Shown here piece by piece: positions 38,069 to 46,752 of a stretch of DNA of 64,000 nucleotides. The DNA lies in the NCBI RefSeq assembly GCF_018861065.1, contig NZ_JAHKQO010000037.1, positions 62,001 to 126,000 on the forward strand, in the 5' to 3' direction. Every line of letters begins with the position of its first letter. Positions within the stretch are counted from its first letter, which is position 1. The stretch comes from Paraglaciecola arctica. GTDB lineage: Bacteria > Pseudomonadota > Gammaproteobacteria > Enterobacterales > Alteromonadaceae. Below the pieces are notes generated by a model. That model searched no databases, was not told where the DNA came from, and worked only from the letters and a program-made list of their open reading frames with translations. The position numbers were made by a program, and so were the translations under genes.

Positions 38069-38801
38069 GGGTAATGCTTTGGTAATCGGTGCCTCAGGGG
38101 GCATAGGCAAAACCTTGGTTAAACAACTTATCGAATCAGGATGCTATGAAAATGTCTATGGGGTTTCACGGACCTTTCCTGAAGGACCCGTCAAAGGCGT
38201 GAATTACCATACTCTTGATTCTGAAAATGAGACACTAGTATCTGAATATTGCCAACAACTCAAAGATTCTGGGATTCAATTTACGCTGGTGGTCTGTTGC
38301 ATTGGCGCGTTACAAACTATTGGCCCTAATAATCTTAAAGTCAAACCCGAAAAACGCTTAGAAGATATTCAATCGCAACAACTTAATTACTATTTCACCG
38401 TGAATAGCATTTTACCAGCACTGTGGTTAAAACACGTTGAAGCATTACTCAAAGGAGCACAACCTTCTACACTAGTGTTTTTTAGTGCTAGGGTCGCAAG
38501 TATTGAAGATAACCAGTTGGGTGGTTGGTATGGATACCGTGCCAGTAAAGCTGCACTAAATATGTTGATAAAATGTGCGCAAATTGAATGTCAAAGGCGG
38601 GCAAAAAATATTTGCTTGGTTAGTTATCATCCAGGCACAGTAGCTACGAATTTATCACAACCCTTTCAGTCAAACGTACCTGAAGGCAAGTTATTTACTG
38701 CAGATTTTACTGTTACACAATTACTTAGAATCATTCCTAGCCTAAGCCCTGAAAATGGCCCCCATTATATTGATTGGCAAGGCCGAGATATTCCATGGTG
38801 A
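38061..38801 (+). CDS. SDR family oxidoreductase (C-factor-like)
   Basis: A 246-residue short-chain dehydrogenase. The cofactor loop is GASGGIGKTLVKQL and the catalytic pair is in YGYRASKAAL (YxxxK), preceded by a serine in FFSARVAS. The sequence NMLIKCAQIECQRR and VSYHPGTVATNLSQPF match the CsgA/C-factor-like subgroup. It overlaps the DCC gene by 8 bases. Substrate unknown. Confidence 0.88.
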   Translation: MFKGNALVIGASGGIGKTLVKQLIESGCYENVYGVSRTFPEGPVKGVNYHTLDSENETLVSEYCQQLKDSGIQFTLVVCCIGALQTIGPNNLKVKPEKRLEDIQSQQLNYYFTVNSILPALWLKHVEALLKGAQPSTLVFFSARVASIEDNQLGGWYGYRASKAALNMLIKCAQIECQRRAKNICLVSYHPGTVATNLSQPFQSNVPEGKLFTADFTVTQLLRIIPSLSPENGPHYIDWQGRDIPW

Positions 38802-38926
38802 AGCTTCAACCTTAGCTGTAAAGATTTTTTACTACTTTTTATGAGCAATGCATTGGCAACATAAAAGACTTTCTGAAAATCTGCTGTTAATATCTAGCAA
38901 AATTATAAAAATAAAAAGGATAGGTT

Positions 38927-40348
38927 ATGAGCGCACCTCGCGAACAGTTTGGTTCACGTTTAGGTTTTATTCTAGCTGCAGCGGGTTCGGCTGTAGGCAT
39001 TGGTAATATGGTTGGCTTCCCTGTTGCTGCTACCAAAAATGGTGGTGGCGCATTTTTGTTAATTTACGCGATTTTTGTGGCCTTTATTTGTTTACCTGTG
39101 ATGTTGGCTGAAATGTCTGTAGGTAGAAATAGCCGCAAAGATCCACTAGGCGCTTATTCATCTATGTCGAATGGCCACAAAGGCTGGAAAATAGCTGGTT
39201 GGTTGTCGATTATCACCCCTTTTATGATTGCCGTTTTTTACTTAGTTATCACCGTTTGGATATTCGGTTATTTGTTTCATTCGGTAACAGGTAATCTCGA
39301 GATGTTAGCGGACCCAAATACTTTTGGCTCCTTTATTAATGGCTTTGATTTGTTTTATTACATGGTTGCAGTATTAGCCATTATTTATCTCATTCTTCAA
39401 GGTGGTGTAAAACAAGGTATTGAAAAAGCCGCGAAGTTTATGATGCCTACCTTGTTTATTATGCTGGTTGCCTTAGTTATTTTTGTACTGACCCTAGATA
39501 ATGCTTTCGAGGGTGTGAAATATTACGTGATACCTGATTTCAGTAAAATCAACGCTGCTGTAGTGAATGGCGCATTATCGCAAGCATTCTTTTCGTTATC
39601 ATTAGGTATGGGGATCATGATCACTTATGGGTCTTATTTAGACAAAAAGACCGACGTACCGGGTTCAGCAAAGATGGTCGCTCTTTTAGATACTGCCGTT
39701 GCTTTTATTGCGGGTTTGCTGATTTTGCCAGCGGTGTTTTCTTTCAACCCCGATATCAACACCAATGACTTAAGTGACTCTTCTGTAGGTATGATATTTA
39801 CATTTTTACCTAAAATATTTTTAGCACTACAAGCCACTATTGGCTATGCAGGTGCCAGCGCGGTTGCCAGTTTCTTCTTCTTGTTGGTATTGTTCGCTGC
39901 TATTACGTCCATTGTTTCAATATTTGAAGTGCCGGTAGCAGCATTAATGGAAGAGAAAAAATTCAGTCGTCACAAGGCACTAGGTTGGATGGGATTACTC
40001 TTGGTCGTTTTCTCACTAATGGCTGCCACATCTTTTGGAATGTTAGACTTTTTTACGGGGTTTATTAGTTACGCGGGACAATCCAAATCGTTCTTTGATG
40101 TGATAGTTGACGTATTTTACGACACCATTTTGCCACTTAATGGTTTACTGATATGTATTTTCGTTATTTACCGTTGGAAGAAAGCAAATTTCAATAAAGA
40201 ACTAGATCAAGGTTCGCCTAATTATGAGCATAGTTGGTTTGAACGTTATGTCGATTTCTCGGTAGGAACTTTTATTCCGGTTATTTTACTGTTAGTGCTT
40301 ATCAACACCATCGCCTTAAAGTATTTCGGTGCGGCCCTCATTGGTTAA
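38927..40348 (+). CDS. NSS family sodium-dependent transporter
   Basis: A 473-residue member of the neurotransmitter:sodium symporter (LeuT-like) family. The first helix GFILAAAGSAVGIGNMVGFPVAATKNGGGAF... carries the sodium and substrate site; about 12 membrane segments follow. Related bacterial proteins import amino acids or similar small molecules with sodium. AAAAAGGA precedes the ATG. Terminator at 40401. Confidence 0.92.
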   Translation: MSAPREQFGSRLGFILAAAGSAVGIGNMVGFPVAATKNGGGAFLLIYAIFVAFICLPVMLAEMSVGRNSRKDPLGAYSSMSNGHKGWKIAGWLSIITPFMIAVFYLVITVWIFGYLFHSVTGNLEMLADPNTFGSFINGFDLFYYMVAVLAIIYLILQGGVKQGIEKAAKFMMPTLFIMLVALVIFVLTLDNAFEGVKYYVIPDFSKINAAVVNGALSQAFFSLSLGMGIMITYGSYLDKKTDVPGSAKMVALLDTAVAFIAGLLILPAVFSFNPDINTNDLSDSSVGMIFTFLPKIFLALQATIGYAGASAVASFFFLLVLFAAITSIVSIFEVPVAALMEEKKFSRHKALGWMGLLLVVFSLMAATSFGMLDFFTGFISYAGQSKSFFDVIVDVFYDTILPLNGLLICIFVIYRWKKANFNKELDQGSPNYEHSWFERYVDFSVGTFIPVILLLVLINTIALKYFGAALIG

Positions 40349-40400
40349 GTCCAGAATGAGCTGTAGTTAGAACGAATACCTCATTCTAGAATAAGTAGTC

Positions 40401-40430
40401 AAGCCAAACCCTAATGGGTTTGGCTTTTTT
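40401..40430 (+). terminator. Terminator of the NSS transporter gene
   Basis: AAGCCAAACCC (40401-40411), loop TAAT, GGGTTTGGCTT (40416-40426) and further T to 40430. It lies about 50 bases after the transporter stop. Confidence 0.9.
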
Positions 40431-40486
40431 ATAATTGGAATCTGAGTCTAACCGTTTTTATTCGTTAGGTTTAACTGGTTAACACT

Positions 40487-40521
40487 AAGCGACTTTGCTG
40501 TCATTAGCGAAAGTCGCTTTT
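40487..40521. terminator. Second hairpin between NSS gene and lipoprotein gene
   Basis: AAGCGACTTT (40487-40496) and AAAGTCGCTT (40510-40519) with a 13-base loop. The plus strand continues TTTA. It may back up the first terminator or end the minus-strand lipoprotein gene. Confidence 0.55.
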
Positions 40522-40569
40522 ACTAACTTAAACTGACTCTAACCTAACTCATAAGGTGAGCTTTAATAA

Positions 40570-41046
40570 CTAAACGGTTCCAGTTTTGCATTGTTTTCTT
40601 TTCTCAAGAAAATCATATGATATAGGGTGTTTAAGTTCAGCTGATAAAACGTCCGAAACAATTAAACCGGTATCTACTTCTTGGATCCACAGTAACGCTT
40701 TACGTTTAACGATTTTTCTATTCAACATATAGCTTTTATCGGCTTGCAAATCTACGTCGAAATTTACGACCGCAGTCTTATAACTAATAGGAATGTCGCG
40801 TTGGAAGGTTTCAACCATTACCCACAAGTTATGCTTGCCACTCTCATACTGTTTTGGCTGCTGCCAATGGATGGGCTTTTTGTGAGAACACATTAAATAA
40901 ACGTACTCTAGATCATCATCCATATCCCTCTTAAAGTTTTCGAATCTAAAATGATTTTCCTTAATCGCTGTTTCGAAAGGAAGTATGCCGCACCCAGATA
41001 AACTAAGTACCAACAGAAAAACTAAAGACAAATTAAACTTCAACAT
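40570..41046 (-). CDS. Small lipoprotein of unknown function
   Basis: A 158-residue protein with a lipoprotein signal: MLKFNLSLVFLLVLSLSGC, lipobox LSGC, cysteine 19. The mature part starts with a helical, charged segment and includes two further cysteines. No domain recognised. It is monocistronic, with about 270 AT-rich bases upstream in which I see nothing definite. Confidence 0.65.
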   Translation of the reverse strand: MLKFNLSLVFLLVLSLSGCGILPFETAIKENHFRFENFKRDMDDDLEYVYLMCSHKKPIHWQQPKQYESGKHNLWVMVETFQRDIPISYKTAVVNFDVDLQADKSYMLNRKIVKRKALLWIQEVDTGLIVSDVLSAELKHPISYDFLEKRKQCKTGTV

Positions 41047-41318
41047 TTCTCAACCCCTTTTTAAATTTTTAAAAGTGACTAAATCCCTTATATTGAGTAA
41101 ACGCCAACTTGCAGGTGTTTTTGAATACACAATGGCGGTAAATAAAATATACCATTAATCAACCAAAAGAAACCCTTTCTATATTCATAAGGTCAGCGTC
41201 AATTAGCGTGATTTGCACTGACCAGTTGAACTCACAGCTCAAAATGGTCATATACATTTGTTAGACTAAATACTAAATCAGTTTTAAATGAGCGATTAAA
41301 CAAGCGGGGCCTTGTGAT

Positions 41319-42131
41319 TCACAACATATCGTAGGGGCTGGGATATTGAAGTGTTATTCCCAATAGACTTAAACTCGCCGTTGCATTGATTATCTTGCCC
41401 TCTGATGGTTCGGGTTCGTCGATAAATTGTGGAATCGCTAATTTGAGTTGCTTAGCTGCCCAAGTGTAATACTCTTTTCTGGTAGGGTGTTCAGCTGCAC
41501 TTAATAGCAATGTTTGTCCCCAAATTTCATTTTTAATGATACTTTCAATGCTTTGGATTACGTCTGCTTGATGCACTAAGTTAACTCGGGATTTGGGCGC
41601 TGCTAATTCGGTTTTTCCTGTCAGATAGTTTACAGGATGCCTATCTTTGCCCACTAGGCCAGAAAGTCTTATTGTAGTGGCATTTGAGGTAAAATATTTT
41701 TGTAGAAGCTCTTCAATTTGTAAGTTGATGTGGCCAGATTGAGTATTGGGACGGGTTGCGGAATGTTCAGTTACTACTGCTTTTTGGTCGCCATAAACCG
41801 AAGTCGTACTGACAAAAACTACCCTCTTAACTTTGCTTGTGACTAGGCGTTTTAATAAGTCGTCGGTATTGGCAACGAAGTTCTCACTTGTATTGCTTCT
41901 TCGCCCCACTGGAATATTTAAAATTAATAAATCAGAGTTAAAAATAGGTTCAAGGTAGTTATCTGATAGTTTGTCACCTAAATTGAACTGTAACCCTTTA
42001 AATCCCAGTGTCTTGATTTTTTCACAGCCAGTTTCAGAACGACTAGTGGCCACAATATTGTGGCCACTTTTTTGTAAACTTAAACCAAGGGGTTGTCCTA
42101 ACCAACCACATCCTACAATTGCAATTTGCAT
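41319..42131 (-). CDS. NAD(P)-binding epimerase-like SDR (YeeZ type)
   Basis: A 270-residue extended-SDR protein starting with the dinucleotide loop IAIVGCGWLGQPLGLSLQ and followed by VFVSTTSVYGDQ. The usual YxxxK is not obvious, so it may be an atypical member. Similar to E. coli YeeZ, an uncharacterised putative NAD(P)-dependent epimerase. It lies 38 bases after the DUF2884 gene on the same strand. Confidence 0.75.
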   Translation of the reverse strand: MQIAIVGCGWLGQPLGLSLQKSGHNIVATSRSETGCEKIKTLGFKGLQFNLGDKLSDNYLEPIFNSDLLILNIPVGRRSNTSENFVANTDDLLKRLVTSKVKRVVFVSTTSVYGDQKAVVTEHSATRPNTQSGHINLQIEELLQKYFTSNATTIRLSGLVGKDRHPVNYLTGKTELAAPKSRVNLVHQADVIQSIESIIKNEIWGQTLLLSAAEHPTRKEYYTWAAKQLKLAIPQFIDEPEPSEGKIINATASLSLLGITLQYPSPYDML

Positions 42132-42169
42132 GATTACTTCTTGTCTAAGGGTAAGGTAACCCTAAGTTA

Positions 42170-42952
42170 TCACATTGCCTTATAATCATGACTAACTTGA
42201 ATGACATCAAGGCCAGAAAGTTGTTTGATGTGCATTTGTAACTGGTTTTCTGCAGTGTCAACTTTAGCAAGGGTGGTACATAATTGTTCGGCTTGTTCTT
42301 CTAGAGCCTCTGCTTGGTATTCTATTTTTTGTTCCATTTGTTCGCCAAAACGTTCCATTTTTTGTTCGAACCTATCCATATCGCCGCCGTTAAATATAAG
42401 TTGTGTACCTATGGCCACCATTATGTGTCCGATTGACTCTGTGACTAAGCTTTCGATTGCATCTTCGAATTGTGCTTCCCATTGGTGCCCAAAAAATTCG
42501 CCATTTTCAAATGACTCGGAATGCAATCGAATGTCGCCATTTTCAGAATAAAAGTTGTATTGGATTTGCTGGTCAAGATCCTGCAATTTATCTGACAAGT
42601 CAGCCAGTGCAGTATTATCAGTACCCAATAGTTCAGTAAACACTTCGTTCAAAGCGGTACTCGCCAATGCGACAGCTTCTGTAGCGATTGCTGCAGCTTG
42701 TGGCGCTGCTTGACTGATACCGTCATAATAATTATCTACCCAAAGTTGTTGTTGCGTATCCAGTGTTAATGCAACACCGTCAACGTATAAGGTTTTATCT
42801 TCAGCGATAGTAAGCTGAGTATTGTTGTCTAATGTCACTGCCAACACATTGTTTTCTAATTGCATGTTGCCGCTAAACTCAACGTTACACTGATTTGCCA
42901 ATGCTGGAACTGAACAGCAAGTTAACGCTACTGCAAGAATCGTGGTACGCAT
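42170..42952 (-). CDS. yggN: DUF2884 (YggN-like) periplasmic protein
   Basis: A 260-residue exported protein: signal peptide MRTTILAVALTCCSVPALA, then CNVEFSGNMQLENNVLAV, the start of the DUF2884/YggN family. A glutamine- and glutamate-rich helical C terminus (FEQKMERFGEQMEQKIEYQ) follows. E. coli yggN is uncharacterised. The spacing suggests a transcript shared with the YeeZ-like gene. Confidence 0.82.
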   Translation of the reverse strand: MRTTILAVALTCCSVPALANQCNVEFSGNMQLENNVLAVTLDNNTQLTIAEDKTLYVDGVALTLDTQQQLWVDNYYDGISQAAPQAAAIATEAVALASTALNEVFTELLGTDNTALADLSDKLQDLDQQIQYNFYSENGDIRLHSESFENGEFFGHQWEAQFEDAIESLVTESIGHIMVAIGTQLIFNGGDMDRFEQKMERFGEQMEQKIEYQAEALEEQAEQLCTTLAKVDTAENQLQMHIKQLSGLDVIQVSHDYKAM

Positions 42953-43220
42953 AATATTCTCCTAAGTGGGTCTGATTGACTCGGTAAACAGAGCAAGGCT
43001 TAGGCCAAAAGATAAAGTTCATATAAAACAGTGTCTTACAGTGCTTTTAATCCGCAGTCTAACAATTGTTTGAGTTGAATTTAGTGAAAATCACTAATAA
43101 ATGAGACTTTGTGCCACTAGTCTTGGAACTTTTAACGAGGATATTTAGTTTTTATGTCTTTTGGGATTTGCATGTTTTGGTGCATAATATACGCAGTTTT
43201 ACATACATAGGAATTAACTA

Positions 43221-43418
43221 ATGAGCAATTGGCATGAACCCATTTTATTTGGCTTTACTTTAATTACCTTTGTTTTAGGTATTAGCAGTCTCATTATGAG
43301 CTTTTTACCTACACCAGAAGGTCATAATGTCATGCAGTCTAAAGTTGAATATAGCTTTTTTGGTGTGGCTGCTTTGGCTTTATTCGCGGTGTTCGTATAC
43401 GCACTAGTCACAGCCTAG
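43221..43418 (+). CDS. Small two-helix membrane protein
   Basis: A 65-residue protein with two hydrophobic helices (about 9-29 and 46-64) joined by a polar loop (PTPEGHNVMQSKVE). AGGAATTAACTAATG gives a plausible ribosome site. No family recognised. It stands alone on the plus strand between two minus-strand genes; a TATAAT-like TATACG and TTTTGG upstream near 43170-43195 suggest its own promoter. Confidence 0.65.
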   Translation: MSNWHEPILFGFTLITFVLGISSLIMSFLPTPEGHNVMQSKVEYSFFGVAALALFAVFVYALVTA

Positions 43419-43434
43419 GGTTAGATTTAGAAAA

Positions 43435-44676
43435 TTAGGGTCTATCACTCACACGTTGATAGGCTCTTAGTCTAAAAGCTGGCAAAATGGCCAGTAAGTG
43501 GTCAAAAATATCGCTTTGAATTCCTTCATAAGCCACCCAATTTTTATTGCTACAAAAACAGTAAATTTCTAGTGGTACTCCAAGTTCAGTTGGAGGTCTT
43601 TGACGAACCATAAGTGTCATGTCTTTGTTAATATCGGGGTGATTTTCTAAATACGATTGCATATAGGCGCGCAGCGTACCTATATTGGTAAGCCTGCGGC
43701 TATTGACTAAATCAGTGGTGTCAATGTGTTGTTCGCTGTGGAAGCGCTGCAGTTTTTCGAGTTTGGCTTGGATATAACTTTTTATATAACGAATCTTTGC
43801 GAATTCATCCAACATATCCTGATCGCAAAAGCGGATACTTTGAATATCAATATTTAATGAACGTTTGATACGGCGCCCGCCACTTTCTGACATGCCTCGC
43901 CAGTTTTTCACCGAATCCGTTATCAAAGTATAAGTGGGAATGGTCGAAACTGTTTTATCCCAATTCTGCACTTTTACTGTAGTCAGCCCCACTTGCAATA
44001 CTTCACCGTCAGCACCGAAGTTCGGCATCTCAATCCAGTCACCGGTGTTGACCATACGGTTTGCTGCTATTTGAATACCCGCTACAAAGCCTAATATCGT
44101 ATCTCTAAATAATAGTAATAGGATCGCAGTTAATGCCCCTAATCCCGACAGCAGAAGTAATGGGGATTTGTCCATTAAGTTAGAAATTATTAATAATCCA
44201 GCAATGATCACTACAAACAATTTACCCACTTGAATAAAACCAGTGATTGGCGCTTTTTTGGCTAAACTTGATGCGTTGTAAGTGTCTTCAACTGTATTCA
44301 GTAATGCACTGATAGCCATTACTGTAGAAACAAGTAAATAGATAATCGAGGACTTCTGTAAGAAGGCGAGTAAAGACGGGTTCTCAATTAATAGCTGGCT
44401 AAATAGATAAATAACTAAGGCGGGAATAATATGTCCGATACGCCTAAAAAAGCCATGTTCATGAAGTTCATCGTCGAAACCGTTTTTACTCTTACTGACT
44501 AATTTTCTGAGACTGCTATTGAGTATGCTTTTAGTGATCCAGCTGCTTAAGCCTGCAAAAATTAATATTCCGGTCAAAGCAATACTTTGGAAAAACCAAT
44601 CATCAGGTGTTGTTTGTAATCCTAAATGCGCTAAAGCGGAAATCAGGCTGTCAGTAAGGAATTGATTATTTAGCAC
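43435..44676 (-). CDS. MscS-family mechanosensitive channel, YbdG type
   Basis: A 413-residue channel close in length to E. coli YbdG (MscM, 415). Several N-terminal membrane helices lead to the pore helix and the conserved beta domain (AANRMVNTGDWIEMPNFGADGEVLQVGLTTVKVQNWDKTVSTIPTY in part), which is where the YbdG insertion lies. It begins with GTG directly after the TAA of the upstream acyltransferase gene, so translation is coupled. Confidence 0.9.
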   Translation of the reverse strand: MLNNQFLTDSLISALAHLGLQTTPDDWFFQSIALTGILIFAGLSSWITKSILNSSLRKLVSKSKNGFDDELHEHGFFRRIGHIIPALVIYLFSQLLIENPSLLAFLQKSSIIYLLVSTVMAISALLNTVEDTYNASSLAKKAPITGFIQVGKLFVVIIAGLLIISNLMDKSPLLLLSGLGALTAILLLLFRDTILGFVAGIQIAANRMVNTGDWIEMPNFGADGEVLQVGLTTVKVQNWDKTVSTIPTYTLITDSVKNWRGMSESGGRRIKRSLNIDIQSIRFCDQDMLDEFAKIRYIKSYIQAKLEKLQRFHSEQHIDTTDLVNSRRLTNIGTLRAYMQSYLENHPDINKDMTLMVRQRPPTELGVPLEIYCFCSNKNWVAYEGIQSDIFDHLLAILPAFRLRAYQRVSDRP

Positions 44677-45573
44677 TTAATTTGTCTCTTTTAATTCAGA
44701 TATTAGTTTATCTTTGTTATGCCAAACCGAGTTTAACCAACTTTGAAAACCTTGTTTAAAGTTTTCATCGTTAAAATAATCACCCACGATTTCATCTGTT
44801 ACTGGGTGCACATTGACTCTCACAATCACCCTTTTTAGGCGGCCGCTTAACATTGCATGCATTGGGCTGCCTTTTGTATCGGGATAGATTACCGTAATGT
44901 CTAGCACGCTTGTGAATAATTCTCCCATGGTGGCAAGCGTAAATGCAATTCCGCCAGCCTTAGGTGGCAACAAATTTGTGAATGGACCTTGTTTCAGCTT
45001 TTGTTTTTCGGGAGTAAAACGATTACCTTCCACAAAGTTGATAACAGTGGTAGGCAGTTGTCGAAATTTTTCGCAAGATTTCTTAGTAGTTGCTATGTCT
45101 TTTCCACGCAAATGGGGGTTCTTTTGCAAGAAAGCTTTGTTATACCTCTGCATAAAAGGCATATCCAGTGCCCATGCGCCAAGGCCAACAAAAGGAAGCC
45201 AAATTAACTCTTTTTTAAGAAAAAATTTTGGAGCAGGTATTTTCCCTGCAGCAAAATCCGTTAATAGAATAATATCTAGCCAGCTTAGGTGATTTGAGAT
45301 GATGAGATACCATTCTTTTTGACTAAGTTGTCCGTCAACAACATAGTCAAATTCCACCTTGTTCATCATTTTTATTAGCGTCACGCTGCAAAAACCAAAC
45401 GCGCACATCATGAAGTTGAGAACAATATTAATCGGTTTAGAAACAAATGAGAAAGGTAGCAAAAACTTAATGAAACCTAGCAAAATAATGTTTATCGCCC
45501 AAAACGCTAGGCTTAACATTTGTAATGTTAGATGCAGCGGATAGACGATAAAACTCGGTAACACACTAAACAT
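44677..45573 (-). CDS. Lysophospholipid acyltransferase, YihG-like (copy 2)
   Basis: A 298-residue membrane acyltransferase of the PlsC superfamily. The catalytic NHx4D motif is ISNHLSWLDIIL, followed by FFLKKELIWLPFVGLGAWALDMPFMQR and the glycerol-phosphate site NFVEGNRFT. I place the start at ATG 45573 (MFSVLPSF), which aligns with the paralogue and overlaps its end by 8 bases; a longer frame to 45690 exists. Likely role is acylation of a lysophospholipid, as with E. coli YihG. Confidence 0.88.
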   Translation of the reverse strand: MFSVLPSFIVYPLHLTLQMLSLAFWAINIILLGFIKFLLPFSFVSKPINIVLNFMMCAFGFCSVTLIKMMNKVEFDYVVDGQLSQKEWYLIISNHLSWLDIILLTDFAAGKIPAPKFFLKKELIWLPFVGLGAWALDMPFMQRYNKAFLQKNPHLRGKDIATTKKSCEKFRQLPTTVINFVEGNRFTPEKQKLKQGPFTNLLPPKAGGIAFTLATMGELFTSVLDITVIYPDTKGSPMHAMLSGRLKRVIVRVNVHPVTDEIVGDYFNDENFKQGFQSWLNSVWHNKDKLISELKETN

Positions 45574-46483
45574 TTTGAGGTTTTTGTTCAGAAAGCGCCT
45601 GTAAGTCCTGGTCTTTTTGTTCCCATAACTCGGTAAGCCAACGCTGAAATTTGACCCTTTGTTTGTGGTCGTCGAAATAGTCAGCTCCAAAGGTATCGTT
45701 ACTAATTAAGTCTTGAATAGACAATACTTTGACCTGTACCTGAACTTTATTAACTTTTCCGCACACAAAGTCCCAGAAAGTTGGTGTGCCTTCAGGATAG
45801 TGAATCGTCACATCTAGAAGTTTATGCAATTGCTCTCCCATGGCGCCTAATACAAACGCCATGCCACCCGCCTTAGGTTTAAGTAAGTGCTGAAACGCAG
45901 CGCCTTGGCGAGCTCTTTTATGTTCAGTTAAACGCGTGCCTTCTACAAAATTCATAATACTGACGGGTTTAAAAACAAACTTTTCGCAAGCTTTTCGAGT
46001 GTTTTCTAAGTCTTTACCTTTTAGATGAGGTTTTTTGGCTAACAAGGCTTTGCTGTATCTATGCATAAAAGGAAAGTCTAACGCCCACCAAGCCAAACCA
46101 AGGAAGGGTACCCAAATCAGTTCTTTTTTGAGGAAAAACTTCAGGAAAGGAATTTTATGATTGAAGACTCGCTGTAGCACTAAAATATCAACCCATGATT
46201 GGTGGTTAGATATCACTAAATACCAATCTTTAGGGCTTAACCCTTCTAGTCCTGTTGCTTCAAATTTAGTGCGGCTAAATAAATTCTGATTGGCGCTATT
46301 GACTGAAATCCAAAAGGTTGCGCACCCATCTAACAAATAAGACATAAATGTTTGCCATATTTTAATTGGGATTAATTTAAAAAATGAACAAATTAAAATG
46401 GGTATCAACCAAAAAAGGGTATTAAAGAAATATCCTAATATTGAAATTGCACCAAACAAAGAGGAAAAAAATGTCGAAAACAT
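45566..46483 (-). CDS. Lysophospholipid acyltransferase, YihG-like (copy 1)
   Basis: A 305-residue paralogue of the next gene, with ISNHQSWVDILV, FFLKKELIWVPFLGLAWWALDFPFMHR and NFVEGTRLT. The start is taken at the ATG giving MFSTFFSS, to match its paralogue; GTG 46498 is possible. The two copies, tightly overlapped, came from a tandem duplication and probably act on different acyl groups or lysophospholipids. Confidence 0.88.
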   Translation of the reverse strand: MFSTFFSSLFGAISILGYFFNTLFWLIPILICSFFKLIPIKIWQTFMSYLLDGCATFWISVNSANQNLFSRTKFEATGLEGLSPKDWYLVISNHQSWVDILVLQRVFNHKIPFLKFFLKKELIWVPFLGLAWWALDFPFMHRYSKALLAKKPHLKGKDLENTRKACEKFVFKPVSIMNFVEGTRLTEHKRARQGAAFQHLLKPKAGGMAFVLGAMGEQLHKLLDVTIHYPEGTPTFWDFVCGKVNKVQVQVKVLSIQDLISNDTFGADYFDDHKQRVKFQRWLTELWEQKDQDLQALSEQKPQNV

Positions 46484-46752
46484 ACAGCAAATCACCACTA
46501 CTACTCTAAAACTGCGACAAGTTTAAACTAAAACGCATCATGAAATGTAGTAGTTATTAATTTCAACGCGTACAGAAAAATAGTCGCCCTTGTTAAAACA
46601 CTCCAACCTTGGCTTAGGGGGCTTCCGCTATTATATCAATACGAGTACAAATAGTGATTCGAGATTTTTGAATCTGTAGTGTGTATTATCTCTGCCCTTC
46701 AAGCTATGTAATCATCACATCTAGTAAGCAAAAAACGGGTAAAAGCATTTTT

